From: Stereum hirsutum FP-91666 SS1
Taxonomy: Eukaryota > Basidiomycota > Agaricomycetes > Russulales > Stereaceae
Direction of reading: 5' to 3'
Length of the DNA stretch: 64,000 nt
Assembly (NCBI RefSeq): GCF_000264905.1
Contig: NW_006763159.1
Location: 132,901 to 196,900, forward strand
The first letter of the stretch is position 1, and each line of letters starts with the position of its first letter. The notes under the pieces were generated by a model. It was given only the letters and a program-made list of their open reading frames with translations. It was not told where the DNA came from and made no database searches. Position numbers and translations under genes: made by a program. This document shows positions 47,150 to 58,302 of the stretch, piece after piece.

Positions 47150-47976
47150 TGTTAGATAGATATCGACTTTTACTCTTCCTTGAAAGCGTGAAGTATTTGT
47201 GCAGTCGTCCATGATTCATAGTAAGGCTACAATCATATCGGCAGTCCCTGTCCCCGGGTGATGTCCCGCGGCTGTGCCACTGAGTCGTGTTTTGGAAGTC
47301 GCGCGGAGGCTCATGTTACATGTAGGGTTAGGGTGATGGTTTTCTTGACTTGCACTCTCATTCGCGTTCGCTCTGGTCTTCACCCTACGCACTGGACTCT
47401 GATTCTGAGCTGTCAAGTCAACCTGCACATCGACCACAATGTCTATGGCTCCTGAAGGCCAAAATATGCATCGTCACTGACAATGTTCAGTAACTTCCTG
47501 CTTTTCTTCCTTCCATGCGCCGGTTGGGATATGGGTGCTTATTTCTAGAGCGCACAGGCGGCGGACTGAGTGACCTCATTAGAATACTACCGTTTCTACC
47601 AAATGAACCTTTGGACTCGGATCTCAGCGGGAAGAGTACTATGATCTAGATCACCCTTTTTTTGTTGGTACAGAGCGTGCTCTTAGCGTTAGCGCACCCC
47701 TCGGCTATAGCTGACGGTGAATTTGCCATTTCCTTACTATCGCAAGTACTCGGAACCTTTCTTCACTCTGCCACTCAGTGGCACTGCCATTGTGGCGGAC
47801 ATCCTACGATAGGGTTAGGATAAGAGCTTCCATTGTCCTTACTCCAGACTCTCACGCTTCTAATCCTGGAACCATCGCTGTCTCTTCACCATCGCAATGT
47901 GAGCATAAGTTCTGCACATTGTCTTGAACATACCTGCTTATAAGAATTGTATGTGACATCCCTCAGCAATCAGATC
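47150..47976. other. Intergenic region, tRNA to first tandem F-box gene
   Basis: About 830 bases with no recognised gene. They contain the F-box promoter. Confidence 0.45.
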
Positions 47977-49512
47977 ATGTCTTCCTCAGCAGCAGCCGAT
48001 CGATCGCCATCCGCTCTTTCGCGAACACCACCCGAGCTGCTAGCGGCATTCTTTCTCTGGTCCGTTCAAGAAGTTCCAGCCAAACCTCGCAGCCACGAGT
48101 CGCCAATGAATATAGCTGCGGTTTGTGGTCAATGGCGAGCCATCGCGGTCTCTACTCCTGATCTTTGGACGCGGATGTCATTGACCAGGCCATGCGAAAG
48201 GATTTCAACTGACGACCAACTTTCTCATATACAATCCCTGCTTAACCTATGGCTGGAGCGATCAAAAGACAAACACTTGTATTATTCGATTCGCTTTACA
48301 TCGACATCAGACCAGCCACAGCCCGAGCTATGGAGATCTGAGACAGCGCTCCGCCCACTGGTCGCTGCCCTCACGCAGCAAAGCCACCGTTGGGCAGATA
48401 TCGAGCTTTACACGCCCGAACTCGGTCCTGGGCGTTCATCGAACGTCAGGCTAGATGATGTAGACCTCCCGCACTTGATGCGACTCGCATGGTGTGGTTG
48501 TCTCGCAAACGACCTCAACATTTCGCTCTCGCCCAATAACGCTCCACGGTTAACGTCCGTCTTCCTCCCTACGTTCGTTCTCCAGCTTTGCACCCTCCCC
48601 TGGTCTCAGTTGACCACGCTCTTTATCCGAGATGAGGACGCAGATCCTGCCTACGTTCACGAGGTCATCGACGTATTATCGCGTTTTACGCACCTGAAGG
48701 AACTCCACATCCGGGCATGGTTCCATGATCTCTTCCTCGACGCCGTCCATCCTACCAGAATAACCTTTCCCCATCTCACACTTCTACACGTCGCCTCAAA
48801 CATCGAAATTGTGCTTGCGGGGATCCTCGACTCGCTCGATGCTCCCGCACTCACCGCTCTGTCATTCCACGGCTGTTCTCACGCCACTTGGTCCCCCGGC
48901 GTCGCGGCGTTCGTCGAGCGCCATTCTGCGTACTCGAAGCTCGAGACCGTCGAGTTAGGCTACGAAGGTCCCCATCGTGATATCGGGATGTTCATCAAGT
49001 TTTGGCGGCGGTTTGGCCCAGCGCCAGGACTGAAACGCATAGGGATGCATCTGGACGAAGGAAATATCGCGATTTTCCAGGCGCTGTATCAGTGTTGTCT
49101 GTCTATGTGCATGGAGAATATTGTCGACCCAGAGACGGGGGAACGGGGTCCGAGTGCAGGGGCGGCTTTGGAGGAAGTGGTGTTGTCGATGGAGATGGGG
49201 TATACGTTTTCGCATCCGGACATCCTCACGAAGGTAATCCAATGCCTCACGATTTTTATGGATGGTGAGGGTGGTCATCCTGCCGGTTCTGAAGTCGATC
49301 TCGAGAAGCCAGAGAAGCAGAAGCCGTTCTATCCATGCGCACCAATGAGGAGGATGCATTTCCGCATGATTGAAGACGACGAGCTCTCGGGGTCGAAAGT
49401 TGACATTTACTTCGGATTCAAGAGATCTATCAGCGCTCTACTTTCGGACTGGGTGGAGAGAGGGTTAGAATTGTCGTTCGAATTGACTGACAAGGGTTGT
49501 ATGTTCTTATGA
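47977..49512 (+). CDS. F-box-like domain protein, tandem copy 1
   Basis: A single-exon gene of 511 residues. The ATG at 47977 is chosen because the frame upstream has no ATG and the start matches that of the neighbouring copy. Residues about 15-75 form the F-box-like domain: LSRTPPELLAAFFLWSVQE, then NIAAVCGQWRAIAVSTPDLWTRM. The remainder has leucine-rich segments typical of substrate-binding regions. The protein is a likely SCF ubiquitin-ligase adaptor through Skp1; the substrate is unknown. The gene immediately downstream is a clear paralog over the whole length, with SFHGCSHATWSPGVAAFVERHS versus SFYGCSHATWSPSIATFVERHS as one of several matches. Confidence 0.82.
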   Translation: MSSSAAADRSPSALSRTPPELLAAFFLWSVQEVPAKPRSHESPMNIAAVCGQWRAIAVSTPDLWTRMSLTRPCERISTDDQLSHIQSLLNLWLERSKDKHLYYSIRFTSTSDQPQPELWRSETALRPLVAALTQQSHRWADIELYTPELGPGRSSNVRLDDVDLPHLMRLAWCGCLANDLNISLSPNNAPRLTSVFLPTFVLQLCTLPWSQLTTLFIRDEDADPAYVHEVIDVLSRFTHLKELHIRAWFHDLFLDAVHPTRITFPHLTLLHVASNIEIVLAGILDSLDAPALTALSFHGCSHATWSPGVAAFVERHSAYSKLETVELGYEGPHRDIGMFIKFWRRFGPAPGLKRIGMHLDEGNIAIFQALYQCCLSMCMENIVDPETGERGPSAGAALEEVVLSMEMGYTFSHPDILTKVIQCLTIFMDGEGGHPAGSEVDLEKPEKQKPFYPCAPMRRMHFRMIEDDELSGSKVDIYFGFKRSISALLSDWVERGLELSFELTDKGCMFL

Positions 49513-49899
49513 CTGGGATGATTGGTTATGGTCTTAACTCAAGCCTCCGGATTCGTCTCGTAGTATATAGGCTGTTCGGTACGATTCGGATGTGAACGTT
49601 CTTCTGGTTCCTTTGTCAGACTGAGTAGTACCGTCGCATCTTTTTTGTACGTATATTCATGTTCTGTTTTCCCATGTTGTTGTATTTGGCTGTATGGTTA
49701 CCGAATAGGTTGAGAACGCGCCAATGAGTCTAGTGTGGGGCTCTGTATAAGTACTGGTCCTGCCTTCGAATTCCTTCCCCCCGGTCTTCTTCTGCCCTCG
49801 AATAGTGAGCATCACCAATGCGCTCCTTGGTCAATTTTGAGGCTAATGCGTACCTGTGATTGCTACTAGTACTGTCTACGGTGCGCCGACGGCATTAAC
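49513..49899. other. Spacer between tandem F-box genes
   Basis: These 387 bases hold the 3' end of copy 1 and the promoter of copy 2; nothing else is seen. Confidence 0.5.
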
Positions 49900-51432
49900 A
49901 TGTCTTTGCCACCTTACGATTCGGAATCAGCACCCTCGAAGCCATCTGGATCTGCTCTCTCCCGCGTCCCACCTGAGCTCCTCGCAGAGTTCTTCCTTTA
50001 CTCTGTTCGAGATGCCCTTGTAAAGCCCCGCTGTGACGATACACCACTGAATATCGCTGCAGCCTCCCGTGAATGGCGAGCCGTCGCGCTATCCACGCCC
50101 AATCTTTGGGCACGGTTCTCCATGGTCGTTAAACCTGAAGGAAAGACTGACGACCAACTGAAGAACTTTCTGCCTCTCCTCGAAATGTGGCTAAAGCGGT
50201 CACAATCCGCCCCCTTGTCTTTTACTCTCAGTTTCATCCCGGCTGAGGACGACCCAGAGCGGGGAATCGCCACAGTCTTCTACCCCCTTATTAGAACCTT
50301 GCAGCTGCATTCCAAGTGTTGGGTGGACGTCGAACTTCACACGCCTGATATCGATTATGTCCCTTCACCGCGCATCTACATGATCGATACGGACCACCCG
50401 CTTCTTGAGCGGCTCACACTGTCCAGTTGTCTCGCAAACGACGTCGCCCTTTCTCTCTCGCCCGGGAACGCACCGCGCTTATCCTCTACCACCCTTCCGA
50501 CTCCCGCGCTCCTAAGCTGTTTGCTCCCCTGGGCCCAGATCACGACGCTTCATATAAGAGACATCGACACGAGCCCAGACTATGTTCACGACATCGTCCA
50601 TGTCCTGTCGCATTTCTCGTGCCTCCGCGTACTTCACATCCAGGCCGACCTTGAAATCGTCTTCCTCGATGACGCCGTTCCCACCCGGATCACGCTTCCC
50701 TATCTCACCCACTTTCGTATCGCGATCAACGTCGAGATGATCCTGGACGCGCTCCTCGCCGCACTCGACACCCCAGCACTCAACACACTCTCGTTCTACG
50801 GGTGTTCTCACGCCACTTGGTCTCCCAGCATCGCAACGTTCGTCGAGCGTCATTCCCAGTCCGCACCCTCTTCAATCGAGACCGTCGAAGTAGGATTCGA
50901 AGGTCCTCCGTACGATATGGTGCAGTCTATCAGATTCTGGGGCAGGTTCTCCAGGCCGGGGCCGGGGCCTAAATGCGTAGGGCTGCATCTGGATGAGGGG
51001 AATACTGTCACGATCCAGGCGTTGTCTGAGTACAGTCGGTCGATGTGGGTGCTCGGGGATCGCTCTGGGCCGGTTTTGGAGGAAGTGGTGTTGTCGTTCG
51101 AGATGGGATATGCGTATCTTCACCCGGACACGTTCATCAAGACGGTGCGACAACTCACGGTTTTGGTCGATGGGGAGAGGCGCGGTTATGTACCGCAGGG
51201 CGATGATGCTGGCCTTGGAAACGAGGACGGGAGGACGGGGGCGGCGTTCTTCCCATGTGCGCGGATGGGGAGGGTACGTGTTCGGATGATAGATGGTAAA
51301 CAGGTTTTGGTAGGTGTAAGGGCCTTGTGGCTGATGCTCCGGCAGCTTATTAGGATGGCCCTTGCGAGCTTGGTCGAGAGGGGTGTGGAATTGACGTTCG
51401 AACGCGCCGAGAAGGGTTGTATGTTCGCGTGA
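49900..51432 (+). CDS. F-box-like domain protein, tandem copy 2
   Basis: A single exon of 510 residues, paralogous to the gene 387 bp upstream. The F-box-like domain reads LSRVPPELLAEFFLYSVRD and NIAAASREWRAVALSTPNLWARFSM. The C-terminal halves share LEEVVLS(M/F)EMGY and end alike in KGCMF plus one or two residues. The two differ most in the mid-region and near the C-terminus, as expected for a substrate-recognition domain that changes quickly. Substrate unknown. Confidence 0.82.
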   Translation: MSLPPYDSESAPSKPSGSALSRVPPELLAEFFLYSVRDALVKPRCDDTPLNIAAASREWRAVALSTPNLWARFSMVVKPEGKTDDQLKNFLPLLEMWLKRSQSAPLSFTLSFIPAEDDPERGIATVFYPLIRTLQLHSKCWVDVELHTPDIDYVPSPRIYMIDTDHPLLERLTLSSCLANDVALSLSPGNAPRLSSTTLPTPALLSCLLPWAQITTLHIRDIDTSPDYVHDIVHVLSHFSCLRVLHIQADLEIVFLDDAVPTRITLPYLTHFRIAINVEMILDALLAALDTPALNTLSFYGCSHATWSPSIATFVERHSQSAPSSIETVEVGFEGPPYDMVQSIRFWGRFSRPGPGPKCVGLHLDEGNTVTIQALSEYSRSMWVLGDRSGPVLEEVVLSFEMGYAYLHPDTFIKTVRQLTVLVDGERRGYVPQGDDAGLGNEDGRTGAAFFPCARMGRVRVRMIDGKQVLVGVRALWLMLRQLIRMALASLVERGVELTFERAEKGCMFA

Positions 51433-52127
51433 TTTAGATGTCCTGTTGTTTCCTGGATGGGTATGGTCGTCCGGCTTTCTTGTGTACTTATTAGGCTGTG
51501 TATTTTGTGGCTGCGGTCTCTCTGTACTTCTTACCACTGTTCCTGCTCGACGATTTGTGCGCAGGTCATAGTTTCGATTTTTGTACTTATCAACTTGTAT
51601 CGGTATATCCTCCCTGATCTTCGTCCTTGTCAGTTGACTTTTGTGACGGTGCCACATCGACTCACACGAATTAGCACCTCGGACGCATATCGCAGTGCGT
51701 GAAACAGGGTGCTGAAAGTCAAGAGGACTATGAGTATTCGAAAGCTCTCTTGACGTCCCAGTTCCAGCACAGCTCGTGGTCCTTTTCGTAGAGCACGGAG
51801 GGACCTCTGGAGTCTCACTTAACAGATCAAAGTATCAGAGTTTTCGATGCAGATGAAGAAGATGAATCGACGATTGCATTGCATTGCGAACGCGCAAACT
51901 CTAAGCACACGAAGACCACCAGGATAACATCAACATGAACACGCAGTGTAGCGCGGGCCTACATCTACCAGGTCTCTCGCCCTATTTCCGGCCGAAGAGG
52001 ACGCAACAGCAGCACAAGGACGAGGACAATAAGGATCACAAGATTAGCATACGCATACGGCCAACCTAGATGAACGGGAGCAGGGAGGCGTACCGAAGGA
52101 GTGGTGAGAATGGTGTATGGATCGTGA
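51433..52127. other. Convergent region between F-box copy 2 and QCR6
   Basis: About 700 bases of 3' flanking DNA from both sides; no gene or repeat recognised. Confidence 0.45.
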
Positions 52128-53058
52128 TCATGCGAGCTTGGAGAAGAGTTTTGGAGCGAGGCAGTTCTGCATGAGAAAGGGGCGATATGATATTTTAGAT
52201 GAGAGATGCGTTAGGACTGAGGGGGAGAACGGGGACGGGACGTACGTCGGCGCAGTGCATGAGGCTGGACGTGAGATGTAGAGTAGAGAGGAGGATGAAT
52301 GGTTAGTACGAGTAAAGAGGTGAGTAGGAAGCAGCAAGTACGCACTGGACTGGATGCCGGGACATGTCGCGTCACAGTAGGACGTCGAGGGTGAGTAGAT
52401 ATACGTCAGGATTCAACCCATCCGTCTTGAAAATATGAGTAAACTGTACATACACCTAGATCAAAGACCAAAAAACGCGTCAGTCAGCACCTCTATCTCG
52501 ACCGCAAAGAACGATGGAACACGAAACGCGTCGAAAATCATGAAGCACGAAGCGAGAAAAGTCAAGAAAATAGAGAGGACAGCACATAACTCACATCTCC
52601 TCGACACAAGTCTCGCCCTTATGGCCCTCGCCCGCCTCGATCTTCTCCTGACAATGCAGGAAGTGATGCTTCGCGGGCTTGCACGCCGCGGACTCTTCGC
52701 ACTCTGAGCGGATCGCGGGCATGAGCTGTCAGTGTCGCATCCATCGTCCAACCCCAGATATTCCCACCAACCAACACGCCAACGATAAAACAATGTGTCA
52801 GTACGAATCTAGAAACCAAAGACTGCGAAAAGAATCGAAATGGAAAGGATAGGGGAATGATAGGGAAAGGGAGAGTCAACGAAAAGAAGAACATACATCC
52901 TCAGGCTCCTCCTCCTCCTCTTCTTCCTTCGCCTCCTCCTCGCCTCCTTCCTCCTTACCACTATCCTCTTCCGCCTCCTCCTTCTTATTCTCTTCTGGCT
53001 TCTCCTCGGCGTATGCGGTCCCGACGAAAGACGAGAAGAAGGACGAGAGTGCGCTCAT
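52128..53058 (-). CDS. QCR6: Cytochrome bc1 complex hinge subunit (Qcr6/UQCRH), with 2-nt and 4-nt micro-exons
   Basis: Proposed exons: 52897-53058, 52595-52725, 52454-52455 (2 nt), 52346-52349 (4 nt), 52246-52264, 52128-52166; 118 residues. The N-terminal half (SSFFSSFVGTAYAEE followed by a Glu-rich tract) is typical of fungal Qcr6. Exon 2 has the first Cys/His helix with ECEESAACKPAKHHFLHC. The end is NCLAPKLFSKLA, with the conserved APKLF. Qcr6 is a small acidic, disulfide-bonded hairpin on the intermembrane-space side of complex III and helps cytochrome c1 interact with cytochrome c. Joining exon 2 straight to the 19-nt exon keeps the frame but leaves the helix two residues short. Adding GT (between tctag and gtatgt) and TCCA (between ccag and gtgcgt) restores EEMFHLMHC at the family length. 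Gene identity is firm; the micro-exons are inference. Confidence 0.88.
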
Positions 53059-54501
53059 TGTTTGTTTTTGATTCGCCTGTGTAAGTTCTATTGGAGTATT
53101 GTGTGAGTTTTACTTGGGGTTGGGTGAGAAGGTGGAGAGGCGGGAAGGATGGAAGGTAGAGCGAGACGCGGGTGACGATGACCAGCAGAGAACGAAGCAG
53201 CCAATGGATGCTCGCGCGTTTTCGGAGCGGGGGCACGGGCGGGAGATGCCGGGTTGTTGTTCAACTTCGGCGGTTGGGCCACAATCAGAGTCACGACATG
53301 ACATGCGTTGGCCGTTCAAGTTGGGTGATAACCATAACCATTCCCGGGCCGTCTGCTAATACCTTAGTGACGAGTTGTCTCAACACGAGAAAAAGAAATA
53401 CTGGATCAAAGCCTTGGAGGAATACATCGAATATGCAGAGGACTTGACACTGTCCTTTGGCATCGAACAACATCATGTTATGCGGCCTGTGGATGGTTAT
53501 GATAACCGTAACGATGAAACCACCAAGGTGAGTCCTTCGGACCAGGGATTCATCATTGTCATCGCGATTCAACTTGAGGACCCGGCGCATGTACATACAG
53601 GCCGTCCTTGCGCATGCGGAGTATATTAGTCTCCGAGCCGGATTTCGGTGTGTTCGCGAAGAGGAGAAAAAGGTATGGCATATGCCTTCCTCTTCGTGGT
53701 TTTTCGTTGGCTGGATACTGTACTGTACTAATCGACGACTCGATCGTGGAGTACAGTTTTTGGAACTGAGAGCACAGCTGATGGAGTTACTTATCACAAG
53801 ACTGAGCACTGAGCATCTCCGAGATGAACCCGTCCATATGTGTCCGGCTGTCCTTATCTGCATGTTCATTATGATTTACTGATGCTCCTGTGCGGTTTAA
53901 TTCCGATGGTGGAGGGCTTAGCGCTTATCGGTGGTCTGGTCATCGTACTCCAGTACTCCATTCAAAGGTTATATCTCTGCACTTAAATTCCGATTCATGG
54001 TCATTGTCAATGGTGTCCGCATCGTAACCGTGTACTTACTCAGATTGTTTTTCAGCTTCGTTTTGTTGATGTTATTCACTTCGATGTTGTACGACGGAGC
54101 TTGCGGCGCTTGTTGTGATATAATGAGCAGTCGTGCTTGCTTTGTAGGTAAATCTAATGTTACAACTGTGGGTGCATAGTACCAATTGTCAGTGCGTAGT
54201 TTCCTCTCGCATCAATGATTCATTTATTCCAGAGAAAAACCACGCTCCTGCGCTCGAGATGTACAGTATGTAGCGCGTAATTTCTGTGGCGTGTCGTGAG
54301 AATTTTTATGCCTCATTGCTCTCAGTCAATAGTAGATGATCCTTCTTGTGCGCCGTTCCACTTAGCCGCTGGTTATTTCGGTGGCGTAGTGAGTATCCTG
54401 CAACATAAAGAGAAATATGAACGCGGCTTATACCACAACCTTCAACCAACCCGCCCCGAACCACCAATCTACGTCCATTCACCAACCCTCTACACCAAAA
54501 A
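53059..54501. other. 1.4 kb without a recognised gene
   Basis: Holds the QCR6 promoter and the promoter of the next gene. An open plus-strand frame (53375-53629) and a weakly similar pair of TAACCATAACCA / TTATGATAACC motifs are present, but no family, start or splice pattern supports a gene. Confidence 0.4.
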
Positions 54502-55052
54502 ATGACCCGCGTACATATCAAAAACGATACAGACCAAGCATTGCACATCGCCTGGACTTCAGGCATACCCTGGGCATTCCAAAACGGCGTCCAACCGGGG
54601 GAGACATTCACCAAACTCGACATGCCGAGTTGGCTATTCTCAATAGAGATCCGGGCTGCATACGGGGAGGAGTTCTCGGGAGATCAGTCTGCGGAGCAGG
54701 CAAAGACGATGGGGATGGCGTGTGCGGCTGGGACGGGTAGTATGCTGTTGGGGGCGGTGAGTGCTCTAGGCGCTCTGAGAGGCGCGATAGCACCAGCTGC
54801 AGCGGGATTGGTTGGAGCACGAGGTTTACTTGAAATGACCTCTAGAGGTGAGTATTCCTCATCTACGTATGATGCGAGTTCTCTAAAACAAATGTGTCAA
54901 TTCAAGGAGGGCAGGCGTTCGCGACAGAAAGAGGAGGGTTTCTGTTGCGCCAGGGGAACGTATTGGTGGGGTTTGGGGAGAAGCACCTGGCGATTCGGTT
55001 CGAGGAAGGCGCATATAGAATATTTGATGAGGGCACCCAAGTTTACTTGTAA
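54502..55052 (+). CDS. Unknown small protein (163 aa), possible Urd-like fold
   Basis: Exons 54502-54847 and 54907-55052. The N-terminus (TRVHIKNDTDQALHIAW, then VQPGETFTKLDMPSWLFSIEIRA) reads as beta strands and resembles small fungal proteins related to the 'up-regulated in Daf-2' (Urd) domain. This is a similarity of pattern only. Residues about 75-112 are Ala/Gly-rich and hydrophobic (GMACAAGTGSMLLGAVSALG), which could be a membrane-inserting or loop segment. The second exon gives another strand-rich part ending in FDEGTQVYL. There is no signal peptide. The function is unknown and the family assignment uncertain. Confidence 0.6.
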
Positions 55053-55449
55053 ATATCACCTGCAAGTAAGTCTTTTTTGACCTTTTCGTAACGGTAGGCT
55101 TTAATACTGAGGTAGATTGTGTCCCTTAGGGCGCTGAAGCCTGAAAGTCCCCCAAAGGCTGATAGCATCGGCGTGCATGGCAAGGAGCAGTGCGGATGTT
55201 TGAGGCGACCTTGGGAAGGATTGGGAGCCGAGACAAGGCAGAGAGTTCGCGGAAGCGTGATATGATATTTTCCAATCTTCGAATACATCGTGTATCTTCA
55301 GTGAGCCGTGAATTCGAATGGAGGCCGCACGGGGCACCCAACGGGAGAATAATATGGTCAACCCAAAAACCTGAGACTACAATACAGATGAATATCGAGA
55401 CTGCCTGTCAGAAGTAGTGCATACAATGACCCGGAAGAGTACCAACGCG
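55053..55449. other. Convergent 3' flanks
   Basis: These 397 bases lie between the ends of the unknown protein and the FAD oxidase; no gene recognised. Confidence 0.45.
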
Positions 55450-58302
55450 TTACAATGGGAGATAACATTGAAACCTAGGACTCGAAGGCCCGGACCAACC
55501 GACTATTGGCCATTGATCCAATCAGTTGAGTCGAGCAGCACAAGCATTGAGAGAGGCATACCACACTGCCAGCAATCCAAAATATGATCTGGGTCGCTAT
55601 GTACATAGAAGTTAACCTCGATACAAAGTCTGATGAAGTGCCAATGATACGTACTATTTCTTCTTTATGGCCAACAACTCTTCGTAATTGCTTCCCCAAA
55701 ATGACACTTCATATAGTATAAGCAAGATTGGAGTGGCTCGAACGCGAAGACGGAAAGCTTACCCTCAAAATCAGGCTCGTATATGTCCGCCTCGTTCTGT
55801 CATACGGGTCAGTCGTCTGCTCTTAGACTATTAGAGGCATGGAATGCAGCATTTACCTGGTAGGCACCAGATTCGGCCGTAATCTCACGAAGAGGACGGA
55901 TTGCGTCTGACACTGATTTATATGCATCTGATACCTCGCCCACCGAAGCGTTGAATTTCCACTCTTTGGCCACGATAAACTAGGGGTGAAGTCAGTTTGT
56001 GACCTCTTAGTCAGTAGTAAGCGAGGAGTTAGACACATACATGCCATAAGGCTGTCCTATATGCCGGTGTCAAGCTGGTTCCAGGACTTTCTCCGTACAG
56101 GAATGGTGTAGTTGCGACAAGATACATGGCGTCAACGGCGTCTAACATCCCATTGACTACACGCGTGAGCTCTTCGCGGTTCACGTCTGACTCGAAGTTT
56201 CTGAGTAGAACGAGGCGAGATGCAAGTGCGGACCCTGGGCCAACAGGCTGGTGACAAGGAATCAAGTGGTTAGAGCACGCATCCATCACGGCAGAGTTGT
56301 ATGACTTACTTGGGCTGGTTGAAATTTATTGAAGAAAGACCTATAGCTTGGCTCGACTGTGAAGGTGAAGTTACCCTTCAGCTCTCGTGTGACATAAGAC
56401 CGGAGCGGCTCGATGGACTCGTTTGCTCTACTGCTATTTAATATGCTGTTGGCGAATGACAGGATACCGGCGGTGGACTAAGAAAACATAGTCGTCAATG
56501 GGGATGCAGAAAGAGGAGGACAAATGTAGTCACAGTCGCTGCGAAGGACCCGCCCCATCCTTTAGAAAATAGTCATAATATGAAATCAGTAAAGACCCGG
56601 GTATAGCGCAAAGAGACTATTAGACATGCACCATCTCGAGCAAATCGTACTGTATGGTCCACCATGAATTTCACGAATCTTTCTTGGTCCTCGCGAGCTG
56701 CGCTGAAAGAGACTTCGACTCTACGAAAACACTCCGCGAGTGAGCTAACAGAGTACATGGAGTCAGTGACCATAGCTCACGTTTTGACCTGTAGCTGAGG
56801 GAGTGCTAATGTCGTAACGGTCAGAACTGTGCCGAAAGTCCCGCCGCCTCCGCCTCGCAAGGCGAAGAAGAGATCAGGGTACTGGCAATTATTTGTGACA
56901 ACGTGTAGTCCGGAGGGTGTGACGACCTCAAACTGAAGCTATATTTGAATCAAAACAGCTCAGTGTTGAATGCATAAGCAGATATCGTAGGAATTTACCG
57001 CTCTATCGACAGCCAAACCTAGTGTATTGGAGAGAGTACTGTAACAGATAAGTCAGCGTTTCTGAAGATGCTGATCCGTCAATGCACACAGACCTATGAC
57101 CTCCTCCCTGAACCGTCAAATCAATACCGCACGTCACCATGCAGAAGAGCCTATTGTTTACTTACCTGCAGATAGCCGCCTGCCACTCCCACAGTAAGAT
57201 CACTAGCAGTCGGAATAGTGATGTTGTTCGCTTCAGCGAAATCGAGGATGGACGATGTCACAACTCCAGCCTTCGTAGACATGTGCGTTTAGGAACCAAC
57301 GATGGACTGTAGACGAAACGGACATGATCACGCACCCCAAATGTGACTGCCGCGGTCGGAGTAGAATTACATCCATAGGGGACGAAGGTTTTGTTCAGAG
57401 ATATCTATACCGCAGTGTTTAAGAGATACATTATGCGGCATGGTAACTCCAGGGAGCAACTGACCGATTGAAGGTTGTGCATCTGTTGAAGTAAGTACTG
57501 AATGAAACGGGCGCGGATGGAAAGAAATATAAACGCACCCAAAGTGCAAGAGAGTGAGGTGCGCTGCTTCGACCCTTAAGATCATGCTAATCGTTTGGAC
57601 TGAATACGCATCGTATGAATGGAGTACATATACTGTACTTGCCCCGGTGTTCTTGATGACGAGCGGAATGGAGTGCGTTTTCGAGAACTTATAGCTGGCA
57701 AGAACGTCCTTGGTTGTCCGTACGTCGACCTAGTCGCTCTGTGAGCATATGAAGCAATACACCCAGGATGATATATAGCATACCGCGTACTCCGGAATGC
57801 TACCTTGACTGCACACTTGGGGTATGTCGAATGCATTTGAATTATTGACCATTGAGGTATCGAGAATACATCCGCTGTTTGTGGCTTGACATATCTCCGA
57901 TCGAGTCTTCATAAAAAACATAGAGTCAGTACATAGAGTCAGTGTTTCCACATAGAGGCGTCGAGGAGTCGATATTCACATCTATATATGCTGAGAACGT
58001 ATCTATGCGAACAACTTTAAAAGACATAAGATAATCGCACAAATTCACCATCCAATGAACGGATGAATAGAAGCACCTTCATTAAGATAGTCCTGAATGA
58101 CAATGGAGCATTCGTCTGGGTTGAAGTCTCCACCGGTCCCGTTCGCCAGCTTGAAGCAAGGCCGCGCGAGCGGGATTCCCCGTACAAGCCTTCCTTGAAC
58201 GGTTGCGTTGAGTTCATCCCAGTGAGCGCTTGACTGCTGAAGTGAAATATCCACCAGATAAAGGAGGAAGAAGGCAAGTCGACCTATAGGTAGCGACGTC
58301 AT
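55450..58302 (-). CDS. Secreted FAD-linked oxidase (berberine-bridge-enzyme-like, VAO fold), 20 exons
   Basis: Exons: 58077-58302, 57980-58002, 57784-57906, 57643-57729, 57539-57586, 57465-57482, 57336-57404, 57166-57270, 57094-57107, 56999-57038, 56781-56938, 56632-56744, 56534-56559, 56310-56477, 56041-56247, 55857-55979, 55763-55796, 55655-55706, 55562-55596, 55450-55502; 573 residues. Signal peptide about 1-26. FAD-binding signatures: PLVIKNTGHDLKGRSSAPHSLALW with His154 as the likely covalent FAD attachment, GVAGGYLQGGGHSTLSN, and LFFALRGGGGGTFGTV. The C-terminal BBE motif follows (NEADIYEPDF, SFWGSNYEELLAIKKKYDP, CWQCVGW). Cys of the plant bicovalent type is absent, so FAD is probably held by His only. 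Such enzymes oxidise sugars or phenolic or alkaloid-like compounds with O2; the substrate is unknown. One intron uses a GC donor (57642) and one is only 36 nt (56745-56780). Confidence 0.88.

Noticed and set aside
53265..53900. Open frames downstream of the QCR6 start
   Set aside because: No start context, splice pattern or family features; the weak TAACCATAACCA similarity is too short to call a repeat.
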